Shown here piece by piece: positions 49,938 through 62,778 of a stretch of 64,000 bases of DNA (positions within the stretch are counted from its first letter, which is position 1; each line of letters begins with the position of its first letter). The stretch is from Neurospora tetraspora. Its lineage: Eukaryota > Ascomycota > Sordariomycetes > Sordariales > Sordariaceae. The stretch is from NCBI RefSeq assembly GCF_033439725.1, contig NW_026944387.1, positions 3,534,001 through 3,598,000 of the forward strand, given 5' to 3'. The translations under genes were made by a program, and so were the position numbers. Under the pieces are notes generated by a model that did not search any database, was not told the origin of the DNA, and saw only the letters and a program-made list of their open reading frames with translations.

Positions 49938-52900
49938 ATCAAGAATTTTATTAATTTGACCATTAAAACTATTACTAATAATAATAATTAATTAAATGAT
50001 TACTATAATATTTACGACTAAAATTAATAGCGTTGCCCTTAACGGCCTTAAGGATTAGCCGGCTTAGGAAGATGCCTTCATCTCTATAACCTAGGACCTA
50101 AGTTTTTAAAAGTATATCAACTCAGTTAACTGCGTTCCTTAACTAACTGAACTAATAAAACCCAATATCGCTAACTACTAAAGGGAAGTTCCTACTAGAG
50201 AAACTAAAGAAATTAAAAAGGATAGAGAAATTACTTTATCTATTACTACTAAACTTTATAGCTTCTATTATAAGTGCAACTACTATAACTATATAATTAA
50301 AAAGTTGGATTGGCGTATAGAAGTTAAAACCTTCTCTAATTTAGGTACTAAAAAAGTTATATTAAATCGCTAGATATTTAAAACTATTGGAAATAATTAT
50401 CGGGAAATTAATTTTATTAAACGTATTAGTCTATACAAATAGTATAATATTTTTAATAAATTTACCGCTTTTAATAACCGTAAGGTAAAAAAGTTCATTC
50501 GGGTTAGATTTATTAATATTTTTAAGCCCCTTAATAGAATTAACCGTAATTAATATAACTAAACCTTTTATTAAGAAGCGGTTATAGCCCTCTATATTAC
50601 TAAAGAAATTACTAGAATAGATAAATTAAACTTATAATTCCTAAAATTTTATATAATCATAAGGTCGAATCCTTATACCGCCTAGGTAAATAATTACCAA
50701 CTCTAATATAATAAAGAGATCGAAAAAAACTCTAATTTTAAAATCTTTTTCCGTATTATAATTAAAGACTTTCGTAAAATAATAATAGCGAATATTATGT
50801 AGGAAAAAGGTTATACTCCTTTATTTAAAGGTATTATATTCGCGGCTATATTAGGTAGTAAATTTATTAAAGAGGACGTTTCTAATAATAAATAAAACCC
50901 TAGCCCGGAAATAGAGGGACGGTGAGAAATTATAAGTAAAAACGGTAAATTTAAGAAGAATATTAATAAAAATAAGCGTACCTCTTCCTCGTCCCTATTA
51001 ATAAATAAACAATTATAATAATCCCTATATAAATTCTATAAGTAATTAAATTATAAATTAAATAAGTATTATTACGCTAAATTATAATTAGTTTATAAAA
51101 ATTAAATTAAACATCCTACGAATAAAAAGCGCGCGTATATTAATTTAAAAAAGAATAAAATATTTAAAGAGGCTATTAATTATTTACGAACATAGTAGGA
51201 TAATAAAGAGTAAAATAATTAATTTTATAGTCACCGGGTAAATAAAAATAATTTTTTAATACTTATAACGAAATATAACGCCATATACCTATTAAAAGAC
51301 TTTATAATCCTCGATTTAAATATAATAATATATATTTTTAATAAAATTAATTACTTTAAAGACTTTACCCCTTTAAATATTAATAATTATATATAAGCGG
51401 GAAATAAGCGGATTATTTTAAAAGGGTATAATATTATTATAATTATAATTTAGGACGACGACGGAGATAGAGAATTCTAATTCCCTAACGTCGTTTTAGT
51501 ACTAGATATAGCCTATAATTTTATCTCCTTAAAATAATTCGAAGATAAATAAATCTCTTAGGACTATAAGAATAATTATCTATACTCCCGCCTTACGGAC
51601 TCCCTTATTTATTATATCCTTTCTAAATATAAATAATTTATTTTGAAATATATTTTTCTATAGAATAACGCTAATAAATCTTCTTTTATTATATAGTATA
51701 TAAATTATATTAAATAGAGGCTTTAAAAAAGTAAATTCTTTCGTTAGTATCTTTGATTTAACTACCCAAGACCTGAAACTTTAATTAAATTAATAGAATA
51801 AAAATATAGCATACAATTTAAAAGACCGAATATAATATACTACGAATTATATATTAAAATTAAATTAAAGTACTAAATATATAGAGAAGTTCATAATTAC
51901 TTAGAGGGCCCTAAATTATAATTAGCCGTCGACTTCTTCTCTTATAAGGAAGTAAAAATAGGGGGTTAGAAATACTTAAATTTAATAGTAATCGTAGACT
52001 AGTAATTTAGATTTATTCAAATATATTATTTAAATAATAAAGAAGCTGAATTTATTATTGCGTATTTAGAATCCTTTTATATAAGGTTATAGATTTAATA
52101 CTAAATGTACTTCGGATAATCGAATATAATAACGAAATAATTAATAGTAAGAAAATTACTATTTAATTTACTACTAAAGGAATTAATATTGAACCTTTAA
52201 TACCTTATATATAAATTTAAAATAGCGGCGTAGAACGTTTAAAGGGTATAATTAAAACTAAGGGTATAGCAATATAATTAAATACAAATCTTCCTTACGA
52301 ATTATAAATAAAAATGATTAGAATAGTTATATACTTATATAATTTAACTCCTAAAGCGGAATATTATTAGAAATTTCCCTAAGCCCGATTCGAAACGTAC
52401 TACTAATTTAAAAATAATATCGTTCCTCTATTAGACCCCTTCCCTACTATTATATATTTCAAAATATATAATTATAAAGCCTTTATTCTTACAATAAAAA
52501 TTATAAAAGAATAGAATAAATTAATAGAATTTAAGGACCGTACCTAACTTGGCTATTTAATTGGATACTAGTCAACGAATATTTATAGGATTTAGAATCC
52601 TTATATTAATTTTATTATTATTATACGAAACGTTATATTTAATAAAAACGAAATCTTCCCTAATAATAATATTAAGGAAATTTATAATGCTTTCAATATC
52701 TCTTTTAAAAAGTTAATTATATAATTAAAAGACTTTTATTAAATAAATATCATATAAGTAAACGTTCTATAAATTAAGGTTATATCTACCGTAAATAACG
52801 GAATTCTTAGCCCTATTATCTAAAATTTTCTAACTAAAACTAAGAATATATTAAAGGAAAAGGAGGAATTAGGATTTCTAAAAATATAAACGCAATTTGG

Positions 52901-55186
52901 ATTTTTAGAGGTCCTATAAATATTAAGGATACTATTAGGTTTAAAAATACTATAAGGGTCTTTGGAACCCTTACTATCGCCATTCGTATAATCGCTATTA
53001 AATTTCTAAAGTATAATTTTAAATTCGAAGGATAAAGAAGAAGGCTATTTCCCTACGCTTCCTAATAATTTAATTATATTTTTAATAACTGACTTCTTTC
53101 GCTCTAATAAAGAATTATAGCTAATTATAGATTAATACTCTCATTAGGCTATGTCGTTTTTATTTATGAAGGGCAATCGATTTATAGGTTTCTAGGGAGA
53201 TAAGGTCGTAAATTAAGCCTTCCTAGAATAAATAAAAGAGAAGGGTATTAATATTAATCCCAGTTATAATTTTAAATTAAAAATAATAAAGGATATCATT
53301 AACCGCTATAGAATAAAGGGTATATTAAAGACCCTCTATCGAATTAATTTTCTACCTCTTTTAAAATATTTTAATAATTTTAATTTTTATTCCATTCGAG
53401 AATTCTTTAAAATTATAAAAAAGGAATACTTAAATAAATATAAGGATAAGAAATCTTAAAAGTAAATTAGTATCGAGGAAGCGGGAAATAACGAAATATT
53501 CGGTTTAATATAAGTATATATTTATAAATTCGATTAAAGCGGCTGGTTTCTTAAATATAAAATACGTTTAATTATACATAGGGATTAATAATTTAAAAAT
53601 AGCGTACGTAAAACGTACGTAGCAATTCTAATAATTAGGTCGTTCCGTATTTTAGTAGTTATAGCTGCTTACTTTAATTTCGATTTAATTTTATATGACG
53701 TAAAGAATACTTTTATTTATATTATATTCAATAAAGTAGTATTTATAAAAGCTCCTCCTAAATACATTAAAAAAGGCTAAATACTTTAATTACTATATAC
53801 GCTATATAGTTTATAGAAATCTCCCTTCCTTTAGTAGTAGAAATTTACTAAAACTTTTATAATTATAAATATAAACCCTCTCCTTATAGAACTTAATATC
53901 CTAATTAAAGATAATATATTCCTCTTCTTTTATATTGATAATATTATTATTATTTATAAATATAGGAATAAAGAGATCGCTATAATTAAAGAGGTAATAA
54001 CTACCATAAAGAGAAAATATTAATTAATAAGTAGAGAGTTATTAAAGTAATTTTTAAGTATCGAAATTATTCGAAACCGAGAGAAGAAATTAATCTAGTT
54101 ATTATAATGTAATTATATTTAGAAAATTGCGGAGAAGGTTAAGCGTACTAAGAAATTTATTTTATACCTATAGTTAAGAAAGAGCTCTTACTTTATTAAA
54201 ATAGTATAGCCCCGTACAAAATTTATATATATTAAACTATAATCGGTTCCATTTTCTATATTATTATTACATTGCAATTGGATATAGTTTTCCCTGTCTT
54301 TAAATTTGTTCAATTTAATTTAAATCCTAATTTAATATATTGTACGGTTGTAAATTGAATGCTATTTTGCTTTCTTATAAGTTAAAACTAGGCTCTTTAA
54401 TTAAATAGTAAAAACTATTAAAACTTCTATATTGTAATTAATTCTTTATTTGTAAATAATTCTCTTAATCGAAAAAATTTATAGGCGTTTATATTTAAAT
54501 TCTTATGTATTGTAATTAATTAGCGAATTAATAAATAAAATATAGTTATAACTTTATTTATAGAGGCCGAACTACTATCCTTCAATTAGGAAATTAAGGA
54601 GGCTATTTATATTCGCCGTTTTTTTAACGAATTTACCCTAAAGTTTAAAAATTAAAAGGCTATACCTATAGGCTATAATAATGAATAAATAATATAATTT
54701 ATTATAAAGGAAGTAGTTTAATTCGTAATTAAATTCAAATACATCGATATATATAAATATTAATTAAAGTAAACGTAGGAGAAGAAGTTAGTAAATACAA
54801 TTTACATACTAATTAAAGAATAAATTATAGATAGCTTTACTAAAAACCTCCTTCCTATAGTATATTTAAAATTTAAAGAATAATTGGAGCTTATAGAACT
54901 ATAGCGGCTATAAATTTAATTATAAAAATTTAATAGCGGAAATATTATTGTAGGCTATTAGAAGGGTATAGAGGATTCTATAGAAGAGGATTCGGGTAAC
55001 GAATTAGTAAATATAATAGTAAATATAGTAAAGTAAGATTTTTACGAGTAATAGTTTGAAAATTACTGTAACGAAGAAGTAATTTAGGAATAATATTATT
55101 TTTAATTAGTTTTAGAAGGATTTTAGGGCATTTTCGGGCATTTCTAGGTAGATTTAGCGTAGTTGTGCACTAGATTTAAGGTGGTG

Positions 55187-55352
55187 TGTTAGAGGCTAGG
55201 GAATCTATTGGGCGTGTACGTACTTAGTTAGATTGGGATATGCGGGATTTTTACCTAGATGCCAGAGCTTTAAGTTTGTAGAGCCAGTCTTACACACATA
55301 CACACAATCAAGCTACGTTGAACCTATATCAATCATTACCAGTAATATTACA
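55187..55352 (+). repeat. 3' LTR of the copia fossil
   Basis: 166 bp, beginning TGTTAGAGG directly after a purine-rich AAGGTGGTG stretch that is the likely plus-strand primer, and ending ATTACA before the GCAGT duplication. Its outer half has ordinary base composition and its inner half is AT-rich. Confidence 0.88.
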
Positions 55353-55357
55353 GCAGT

Positions 55358-55887
55358 TGCTCAGCGATAATTGTTAAGCAGCCAGTCAACCTAGTTGCCT
55401 ACCGTAGACCTAACAGCGGGACTCTCCATGGAACCCTGCTGGAGCGGGAAAGCGGGGTGATTTCGGGCGCTGAGGGGAGCACCAAGGGAGCTCTCTCACT
55501 AGGCGCACCATGATACAACCCAAATGGGACTAGCGTAGACATTGGATAAGACGTCAGAGTCCTATCCAGCGAGTCCGGCAGGCAGTTGGCAGCTGGCGGG
55601 ATCCCAAGGAGGTACCTGACGCGTTGGACGCTTGCTTGCCTGGAGCTCCAGGGCGACCTGACAGCACTGAACTAAGGAAGTCCACTGCGCTGCTGCACCT
55701 CAGCATCAGCCTTCCGCCTTCCGCCCTCCATCCACCTCCAGCTTCCAGTTTGTTGACGAATACAAACCAAACCAAAACAACATCACCACGCAAAAGACAA
55801 GCACTTGGCGCTTGCACACGACAGACCAAGAACCAGACAAACTCGACCTTCCTTTTCCAACAACTAGTCGCCATATCGAATTAAGCC
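55358..55887. promoter_or_regulatory. Upstream region of the proteasome gene
   Basis: 530 bp between the copia fossil and the PRE9 ATG, of normal base composition. A pyrimidine-rich leader (CAGCATCAGCCTTCCGCC onward) precedes the start. No specific element was recognised. Confidence 0.4.
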
Positions 55888-56906
55888 ATGTCGAGAAGAT
55901 ACGATTCCCGAGTAAGTGGGCAGTGACCCGTCAGCCCGCCGCCGCCTGGTTACCTATCGACAAAGTGGAGGAGGGGGGTAGCAGTGATGGTGGTGGTGGT
56001 GATGGCAGCTTTGTTGGAGCTTGGGGTTCGCACATAAACTAACACACCATTCTCACAGACAACCATCTTCTCCCCCGAAGGTCGTCTGTACCAGGTCGAA
56101 TATGCTCTGGAAGCTATCTCCCATGCCGGTACCGCCATCGGTATCCTCGCCAAGGATGGCATCGTCCTAGCTGCTGAGCGCAAGGTCACCTCCAAGCTCC
56201 TCGAGCAAGACACATCGGCCGAGAAGCTCTACATTCTCAATGAGTAGGCGCATTCCATACCTTCTGTCATCCAGGCGATCAGCTAACCAGTATGCTTCCT
56301 CCAGCAACATGATCTGCGCCGTCGCCGGCATGACAGCCGACGCCAACATCCTCATCAACTACGCCCGACAAGCCGCCCAACGGTACCTTTTGACCTACAA
56401 CGAGGACATCCCCTGCGAGCAGCTAGTGCGCCGTCTCTGCGATCTCAAGCAAGGCTACACACAACACGGTGGTCTCCGTCCCTTTGGCGTCTCCTTCATC
56501 TACGCCGGCTGGGATCCCCAGCGCCAGTTCCAGCTCTACCTCAGCAACCCCTCGGGCAACTACGGCGGCTGGAAGGCGACCAGTGCGGGCGCCAACAATG
56601 CGAGCGCCCAGAGCTTGCTGAAGCAGGATTACAAGGAGGACTGCACGCTCAAGGAGGCGTGCGCCATGGCCGTCAAGGTGTTGAGCAAGACCATGGACTC
56701 GACAAAGTTGAGCCCCGAGAAGAGTGAGTGTTGGCGATACTGTGATTGGGGATGAAATCGTACTAATGCTTGTCACAGTCGAGTTTGCGACGGTTGGCCA
56801 GACCAAGGACGGCAAGATCTACCACAGGCTATGGAGCGCGGACGAGATCACGGCGTTATTGAAGGAACACGACCTGGCGAAGGATGACAACACGGAGGAC
56901 AAGTAA
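55888..56906 (+). CDS. PRE9: 20S proteasome alpha3 subunit (PSMA4/Pre9), 4 exons
   Basis: Model: join(55888..55911, 56059..56243, 56305..56723, 56779..56906), 251 residues. The first exon is only eight codons (MSRRYDSR) and joins to [20 protein letters not shown], the alpha-subunit N-terminal signature. Further family blocks are [59 protein letters not shown] and [15 protein letters not shown], closest to PSMA4/Pre9. It forms part of the outer ring gating the 20S core; alpha subunits have no catalytic Thr. Introns are GT-AG with CTAAC or CTAAT branch points. The C-terminus is short and acidic (AKDDNTEDK). Confidence 0.95.
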
Positions 56907-57277
56907 GGGGATGAATCTCACGCATAGTTCTACCTATGGAACATAGTGGAAAGCCGGCCTGCGTTTAGTCTAGACAGCGCTTTCTGTACTAATACAAGGA
57001 ATGACCATGATACGCCAAATGATGCAGTGGACATACTAACATTGGTCTCCAAACTCCCAGCTATATGCTCTTTTGAAGGTGCCCATACTCGGCTAGCTAG
57101 CTAGCCAACACACCACATCCGATAATACATCGATGAATGTTACCATACCTAAAGAAGGAAAAGGTCAAGTGTTACACGCACATCTGGCGCAGCAAGATAC
57201 ATCATAGTATCAAATCAAAGCAGAATCTACAGAAAACCATCCAAATTAGCATTCATCCACTAACTGCCATCTCAATA
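56907..57277. other. Convergent intergenic, PRE9 and lipid phosphatase
   Basis: 371 bp with the 3' ends of both genes and nothing else recognised. Confidence 0.4.
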
Positions 57278-58538
57278 TCATGTCGGGCTCCCCAAAGGTC
57301 CCAACTCCACGGGAGGAGTCAAATCAAAAGTCCCTACATTTCTCTGAAACCCCCCTCCTGCCCCTTCCTCCTCATCCCTCACCCTCCCATACCTCCCATT
57401 CACATCCCCCTGCCCGGCATACTCCCGCTCCCCCGTCATCCCCGAATAAGGCTCCTCACACCTCCCACTGCTCAACCGCGGCCAATACCGCCTATAATTC
57501 CAATAAGTAATCACCCACCCCATCACCGCCCCGACACAAACATCCTCCACATCATGTCTGTAATCCATGCACCTGCTGATGGCAATCATCAACGCTCCCA
57601 GCAATGGACTCAAGCACAACAATGCTTTCAGCAAATCCCTTTTCACCAAAACCTTTTCCATCCCATCTATTACTCCCCCACCCCCAGATGAGGAGGAGGA
57701 AAAAACCCTGAACTGCCCACACCAAAACAACGCCAAGTACCCTAAGCCAGCAAACGCAAAACTCGAGTGACCGCTCGGAAAACTGCGCCAGCCGTCGTGG
57801 AGAGTGTGATGGTCCGTTTGCGTGCAGACTTCTACCCCGACTAGCTTGTTGGGAGGCGTGTCGGGGTGTGGTTGGCACCGCGCGATCAAGTCGGGACGGG
57901 GACGGCCGACCATGTTTTTTATGAGGTCCGTGAGGAAGGTGGTGAGGATTATGGAGGTTAGGAACCCCAGGGTTGTGAGGTGGTGGATGTGCCGCGGGGA
58001 GGAGAGGAGGTAGTTTGTTAGGGTTAGGAGGGCTAAGGGGAGGAAGAGGGCGTAGGCGAAGAGGTGGGCTGGAGGACACAGAGTTAGATGTGGTGCTAGA
58101 AGAGAGGGTGGAGGGAGGGAGAGGGAGAGCTGGAAGGGGGAAGGGGAGAAGGGAGAAGGGGGGGAGGGAGAAGGAGAGGGAGTGTAGACATAGACATACA
58201 AACAGGCACCCGCTCAACCTCAGCATGAGGAAATGAAATACGGATATCGTTAATGGTAAATAATCGGTGGAAAGGCTCGACGAAAGCGGCGATGAAGATG
58301 TAGCCGACGAGGAGGAGGGAGAAGGCGACCCAGTCCGAGGTGTATGATCTCTGAACACGTCCCAATGTACCTATTAGCAACTACTCCCTACATCCAGAGG
58401 TGCACCGCATGGGGAAGCCATCACGTATTCACGTACCATCCACCACCTCGAAACGGACCCGATCAAGCCGTGCTTGGACTCGATCGACCCAAGGGAACCG
58501 GCCCTCGTCCTACTACTGTGAAGTGTAGAGGGTGCCAT
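57278..58538 (-). CDS. PAP2-type lipid phosphate phosphatase (Dpp1/Lpp1-like), 3 exons
   Basis: Model: complement(join(57278..58068, 58200..58350, 58437..58538)), 347 residues, with donors GTACGT and GTATGT and branch points GCTAAT and CTAAC. The N-terminus reads SVSRWWMRSYTSDWVAF, then membrane segments and the family block SFPHAEVERVPVS. The three catalytic motifs are present: KNMVGRPRP (K135 to P143), FPSGHSS (about 182-185) and SRCMDYRHDVED (S249, R250, H256, D260). Such enzymes dephosphorylate diacylglycerol pyrophosphate, phosphatidate and related lipids at the vacuole or Golgi membrane. Five or six membrane segments are visible. The hydrophilic tail of about 70 residues is probably cytosolic. 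The first ATG (58538) was chosen because exon 1 then joins in phase with the conserved RSY start. Confidence 0.9.
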
Positions 58539-59526
58539 GTTGAGGGTGACTACTAGTCACCGCCTGCGAATGGACTTGAAGAGAGTGTATAGCATCGGTT
58601 ATTTCTCCTGCTGGCTTGGCGAACGGAATTTGAGCAAGCCAGCCTCGTGGTGTTGTTCGTGCGTGTGGTGTGGGTGTTGTCCTCGGCGCGGTGTCGAGCG
58701 GGTATCGTGTACCTCTACAGGAATTGGGTGGTGGTGGTGAGGACGGGAAATGGAACCGGGAAAGTTGGATGGCACCCACCCGACGGGACAGCTAGCACCA
58801 CCGGGCCGCCCGCCCGTCGGCGTCCACTGTCAATTGCTTGTCCCACAGCGGCTGTCGCGCTGCTGCCGCGTTCAATTTCAGCCCTGCTGCCCCCCCTGCA
58901 AGGGACGCCCACGCACGTCAAATGTTACTTGCTGTGGGGACTTCCCCAGTGCTTGTGGGGCTTGGTGTGGGACAGGGATGTTGACGACAACTCCTGAGAC
59001 AACTTTAACAGCAACTTTCCCTTGGACTCTCGAGAGACACTCGAGTAGAATATCGACAGCGTCGGTCTTTGTGCTCTACGAATCTCTTACCCTTGCCGAT
59101 GAAGTGTCAATGATCAATATTTTGTATTCAGCAAGGGACCTGTACTTTCAATAGAACTCCTCCGAAGAAGTGTCCATCCTGAGCGTCGGTTTCTTCAAGT
59201 TGAAGAAATTCACGAACAGTTGAAGATTCCCTTTTTTGATATCCAGGGCACAAACTCCAGTGACCCTGCGTGATAATGGCCCTTTACGTTAAAAATATAC
59301 TCAATATCATCACTTCGATAAAGCTCCCTTACCACAATATACTGCCCGTCTCCCTCCCCACGTCAAAAGGCCCCCAAAAGGCAGAAGTGAAGATATCCCA
59401 AAGAGTCATGGCAATTCATATAAATCCCACACCATCCACCCTCAACCATGGTTTTACCTCAACAACCAGACGCAAACCCACCAGCTCAACACCCGGTGTC
59501 TTGAGTTCCTTCTTCCCATAATCATA
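58539..59526. promoter_or_regulatory. Divergent promoter region, lipid phosphatase and secreted protein
   Basis: 988 bp between the two start codons. Overlapping short frames on both strands lack support. No named element seen. Confidence 0.4.
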
Positions 59527-61263
59527 ATGTCCCGTTCACTTCTCTCTCTTGCCCTCCTGGCGTGGGCTCTACCCGTCCAAGTCCAAAGTATTCCCCATCA
59601 GCCTCCTCCTCAGAACGGCAACTTCTACCCACCGGGACCACCGCCATTGCCACCATGCGGTGATTCAACCTCGACAGTAACAGTTACCGCTTCTTCTTCT
59701 TCTACTGAGACTGTTACTGTGACGGCTGCTTTATCCTCGCCCTCGTTCTCATCTTCGAATACGGGAGTGGTGACGGTTACTGTCACCGAAGCTGGACTTC
59801 GTGAGCCACCACCTTTTGCATCTCAGCCGGCCTCTGAGATCCAGACGATCCAGACTGTTACGGTTACTGCTCATCCTCGTCCTGAAGCCCGTCCTCAACC
59901 GCAGCCGCAACCGCAACCTCAACACGGATGGGCACCTGGGGGGGCTGGGGCTGGCTGGGGTCAGGGAGTCCCCGATCATGGTGGAGATCCGGCTTGGGGT
60001 CCAGAAAGAGGTCCGCTTGTTCAAACAGTAATTGTTACTGAGCCCGCTGGCTCAGTATCAGCCCCCGCGTCGATGATGGTTCCGGTTTCGGTGGTTACTG
60101 TCACTCGGTCAGCACCTGTTTTCAGCCACCCACACAATGGTAACGGTTGGCCACGACCAGATGATGATGGTTGGAGGCATTCGGATTGGGTGTCTTATCC
60201 CAGGCCTAGTGTTAGTGTCGGTGGTCATGGTGATGGGCTGGAGTTGGTGACGGTTACTGTTACCATGTCTGGCGATGATGATAACCGCTGGAGGCCGGCA
60301 CCGTCCTCGTGGTCTACTTCATCCTTCTGGTCAACGTCAACGTCAACTTCAACATCGACATCGACATCGACATCGTGGGAAAGACCAGCAACCACGTCTA
60401 CCAGACCTTCGGAGCCTTGGGCTGATCATAACGGCCCACCTACTTGGCCTAGGCCTCAATGGCCTCATTTTGATCCTCATCCCTATCCTCCGAGTCATCC
60501 TGATCCAAGGCCGAACTGGCAGCCGAATACGACGGTCTCGGTTCCTGTGGAGGTGCAGAGTGTTTCACTTCCGTGTTCGACTTCGACTTTAATTCCAACG
60601 TCTGCTTGGACAACGACTAGTTCGACTCATGTCCACAGTGAAAACGAGCCAACGCCTTGCACAACCACCACTACTTCCACTGCCATTTCGTCGACTCCGG
60701 CCCCTTGCACTTCAAGCAACTCCACCACCACCATCCCTCAAACAACCTGGCAAAGACCGAAGTGGTCAACCATCACCACGCGCTGCTCATCAAACTCTTC
60801 CTCTTCCACCTCCACTTCTACCTCCACATCTGCCTCAACATCGCCATGCTCCTCCTCCCACTCCACGTCAACCAACTCCCTCACAGAATGGAGCTCCAAT
60901 ATCATCACTCACACCATCCTCGACCCTCCCGCAACAGTAACAGTCTCACTTGCCCACGCCTCCTCTCCACCAGCTCACGATTCAACCTGGGGATGGGGCT
61001 GGGGTCATGATTGGTCTTGGGGTCATGACTCCCACCCTCATCCCAACTCAGACCCTGAGTCAAGCTCGAACTCGGCAGGGTCAGACTTGAACACGGCAGA
61101 ATCGAACTCGAACTCGAAACACGAGGATCAAACCAACCAGCATGACGAACAAAATCTCAATGAGGGGAAGAGCAATAATGAGGAACAGGAACAGGGAAAG
61201 CAACAACAAAAGGAGGGTGATACTAGCCTCCTAGATATAGACCTTGACCTTACCCTTGGTTGA
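59527..61263 (+). CDS. Secreted Thr/Val-repeat, Ser/Thr-rich protein
   Basis: Single frame of 578 residues starting MSRSLLSLALLAWALPVQVQS, a clear secretion signal with likely cleavage after VQS. The mature part carries six to eight TVTVT-type strands (STVTVTAS, ETVTVTAA, GVVTVTVTEA, QTVTVTAH, ELVTVTVTMS), Pro/Gln and Trp/His/Pro stretches, and poly-Ser/Thr runs typical of O-mannosylated wall proteins. The C-terminus is Asn/Ser/Glu/Gln-rich and ends LLDIDLDLTLG, without a hydrophobic GPI signal. No catalytic domain is visible. It is probably a cell-wall or extracellular structural protein. Tandem TCAACG/ACATCG hexamers near 60331-60380 encode a Ser/Thr run. Confidence 0.75.
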   Translation: MSRSLLSLALLAWALPVQVQSIPHQPPPQNGNFYPPGPPPLPPCGDSTSTVTVTASSSSTETVTVTAALSSPSFSSSNTGVVTVTVTEAGLREPPPFASQPASEIQTIQTVTVTAHPRPEARPQPQPQPQPQHGWAPGGAGAGWGQGVPDHGGDPAWGPERGPLVQTVIVTEPAGSVSAPASMMVPVSVVTVTRSAPVFSHPHNGNGWPRPDDDGWRHSDWVSYPRPSVSVGGHGDGLELVTVTVTMSGDDDNRWRPAPSSWSTSSFWSTSTSTSTSTSTSTSWERPATTSTRPSEPWADHNGPPTWPRPQWPHFDPHPYPPSHPDPRPNWQPNTTVSVPVEVQSVSLPCSTSTLIPTSAWTTTSSTHVHSENEPTPCTTTTTSTAISSTPAPCTSSNSTTTIPQTTWQRPKWSTITTRCSSNSSSSTSTSTSTSASTSPCSSSHSTSTNSLTEWSSNIITHTILDPPATVTVSLAHASSPPAHDSTWGWGWGHDWSWGHDSHPHPNSDPESSSNSAGSDLNTAESNSNSKHEDQTNQHDEQNLNEGKSNNEEQEQGKQQQKEGDTSLLDIDLDLTLG

Positions 61264-62778
61264 GGTGCCGATGTCCAAGGGCTGGAGGGCATGAAGTCCG
61301 AAAAGGGCATAAAGCATAAAACGACAACTGCATATATGTACATATATGCCAGCCGGCACGGGCTGGACGCAGGTTGGGGTTGTGCCGGTCTGCATGCCTA
61401 CTGCTGCTGATGGTGCTGATGGTGGTGGTGCAGCGACGGGTGTGTGATAAATGCAATGCAATGCACGGCGTCGTCCAAAACAAACATATTCCCGTCATTG
61501 CATTTATTTTTCTCACTGCACAACCTGTGGTGCTCCTGCTCCTGCCGGTCCTGCCGGTCCTGCTGGTGCGGCTCCTGCTACTGCTTCCACTACTGCAGCT
61601 GCACCCCCGGGCCTATGGGGAAATCCCGTCTGCACCTTCGGAGACATGCCCTGGAGGGCACGCGGTGGAGGACCCAACGTCGGTCGTGCTTCCCTCCCTG
61701 ACTGCGTAAAGGACACTCGCAGTTTCCGCTTTTTCTTTTGTTTTTTCCCAGTCCGATTTCGTTTGTCCATGGAAGGGACGGTCTTTACATATCTGGATGC
61801 ATAAGTACCATGGATTTTCAAGGAGGAATAATGCGAGGGGATATACAACAAGTCGACTGGCTCGACTTAATCACTCACTTAGACAACGCAATGTTAGTAC
61901 CTAATACAGAAAGAAGTTCACGAGCATAAGCACGACATATTCAGAAAACCATAAACTTGCTATGTGAAACCTGTTGCCTATTCAAACTAAGTAGGTAACG
62001 ATAGCTGAAACTCATTAAAAAGGCAGAAAAAGAACATCAGGACCAAATGTGTACGCTCTTCCACCTCACACGCACCAACGCCATCATTATAGATCACCAC
62101 ATCAGTGATTGCCACCATGATCCGTTCGTTTAACTTTTAGATGATTGCATTTCCTCCTGTTCCCGCTGCTGCTTCTGCTCCTGGGTGTTCGCGTCCCCCT
62201 GATAGTTCGTTTGCTCTTGTGAGTTCGCTTTGATAATGATGAACCGCCATTCCATTCCAATACCCGTTTAAGATAGGAGGACTACTATTAATAATGAAAG
62301 TGCACACACGTGAACGGAAGGTGTGTAAAAGGAATTTGATATGACGCTCATGTACTGATGGGCAACTATACCCTAGCCTCCCTGGCTTTGCTTTGATTTT
62401 TCTCCCTGCTTTTATTCGAACGAACTAGAAGGGCAAAATTGAAAGAGGAAAGACGTGGCTGGTGTACGTGAATATCCGATCGACCGATCGAACGCCATCA
62501 ATGAGACTAATATGCGAAACAAGAGATTGACATGCTAACGACGAAGAACAAGGAAAAAAAAAAGTACAGAGATATGAAGAGAGAAAACGTTCCGTAGAAA
62601 AACCTTTGTGAGAATGGCCGGGCTCCCAACACCTTGAAATGCTGATGATTGATGTGCGATATTCCGCGCAACGCGTGTGTTCCCTGACTCCGTTCGCTTT
62701 GTTTCTCCCATTTGCCCTTGTGTGGTTTCCATTTCATATCCCATATACACCTAACAAGTCATCGAAAATGATCATGAC
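61264..62778. other. Intergenic 1.5 kb before the Cdc4-like locus
   Basis: Convergent spacer. It holds the 3' UTR of the secreted-protein gene (to roughly 61.5 kb) and the 3' flank of the minus-strand genes. No gene or RNA recognised; several T-runs and A-runs lie at 61730-61750 and 62550-62565. Confidence 0.4.

Larger units (their letters stand above)
49769..55357 (+). mobile_element. Ty1/copia-type LTR retrotransposon fossil, RIP-mutated
   Basis: The full element spans 49774-55352 with LTRs at both ends, flanked by a perfect 5-bp target-site duplication GCAGT (49769-49773 and 55353-55357). The interior is extremely rich in A, T and TpA, the pattern left by RIP in Neurospora and relatives. 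Parts can be inferred in order on the plus strand: gag-like region about 50.0-51.2 kb, protease about 51.3-51.5 kb, integrase about 51.9-52.4 kb, reverse transcriptase about 53.5-54.2 kb and RNase H about 54.5-54.9 kb. Integrase before reverse transcriptase places it in Ty1/copia. It is broken by dozens of stops and encodes no usable protein. The intact duplication suggests insertion that is not ancient; divergence between LTRs reflects RIP more than time. Confidence 0.9.
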
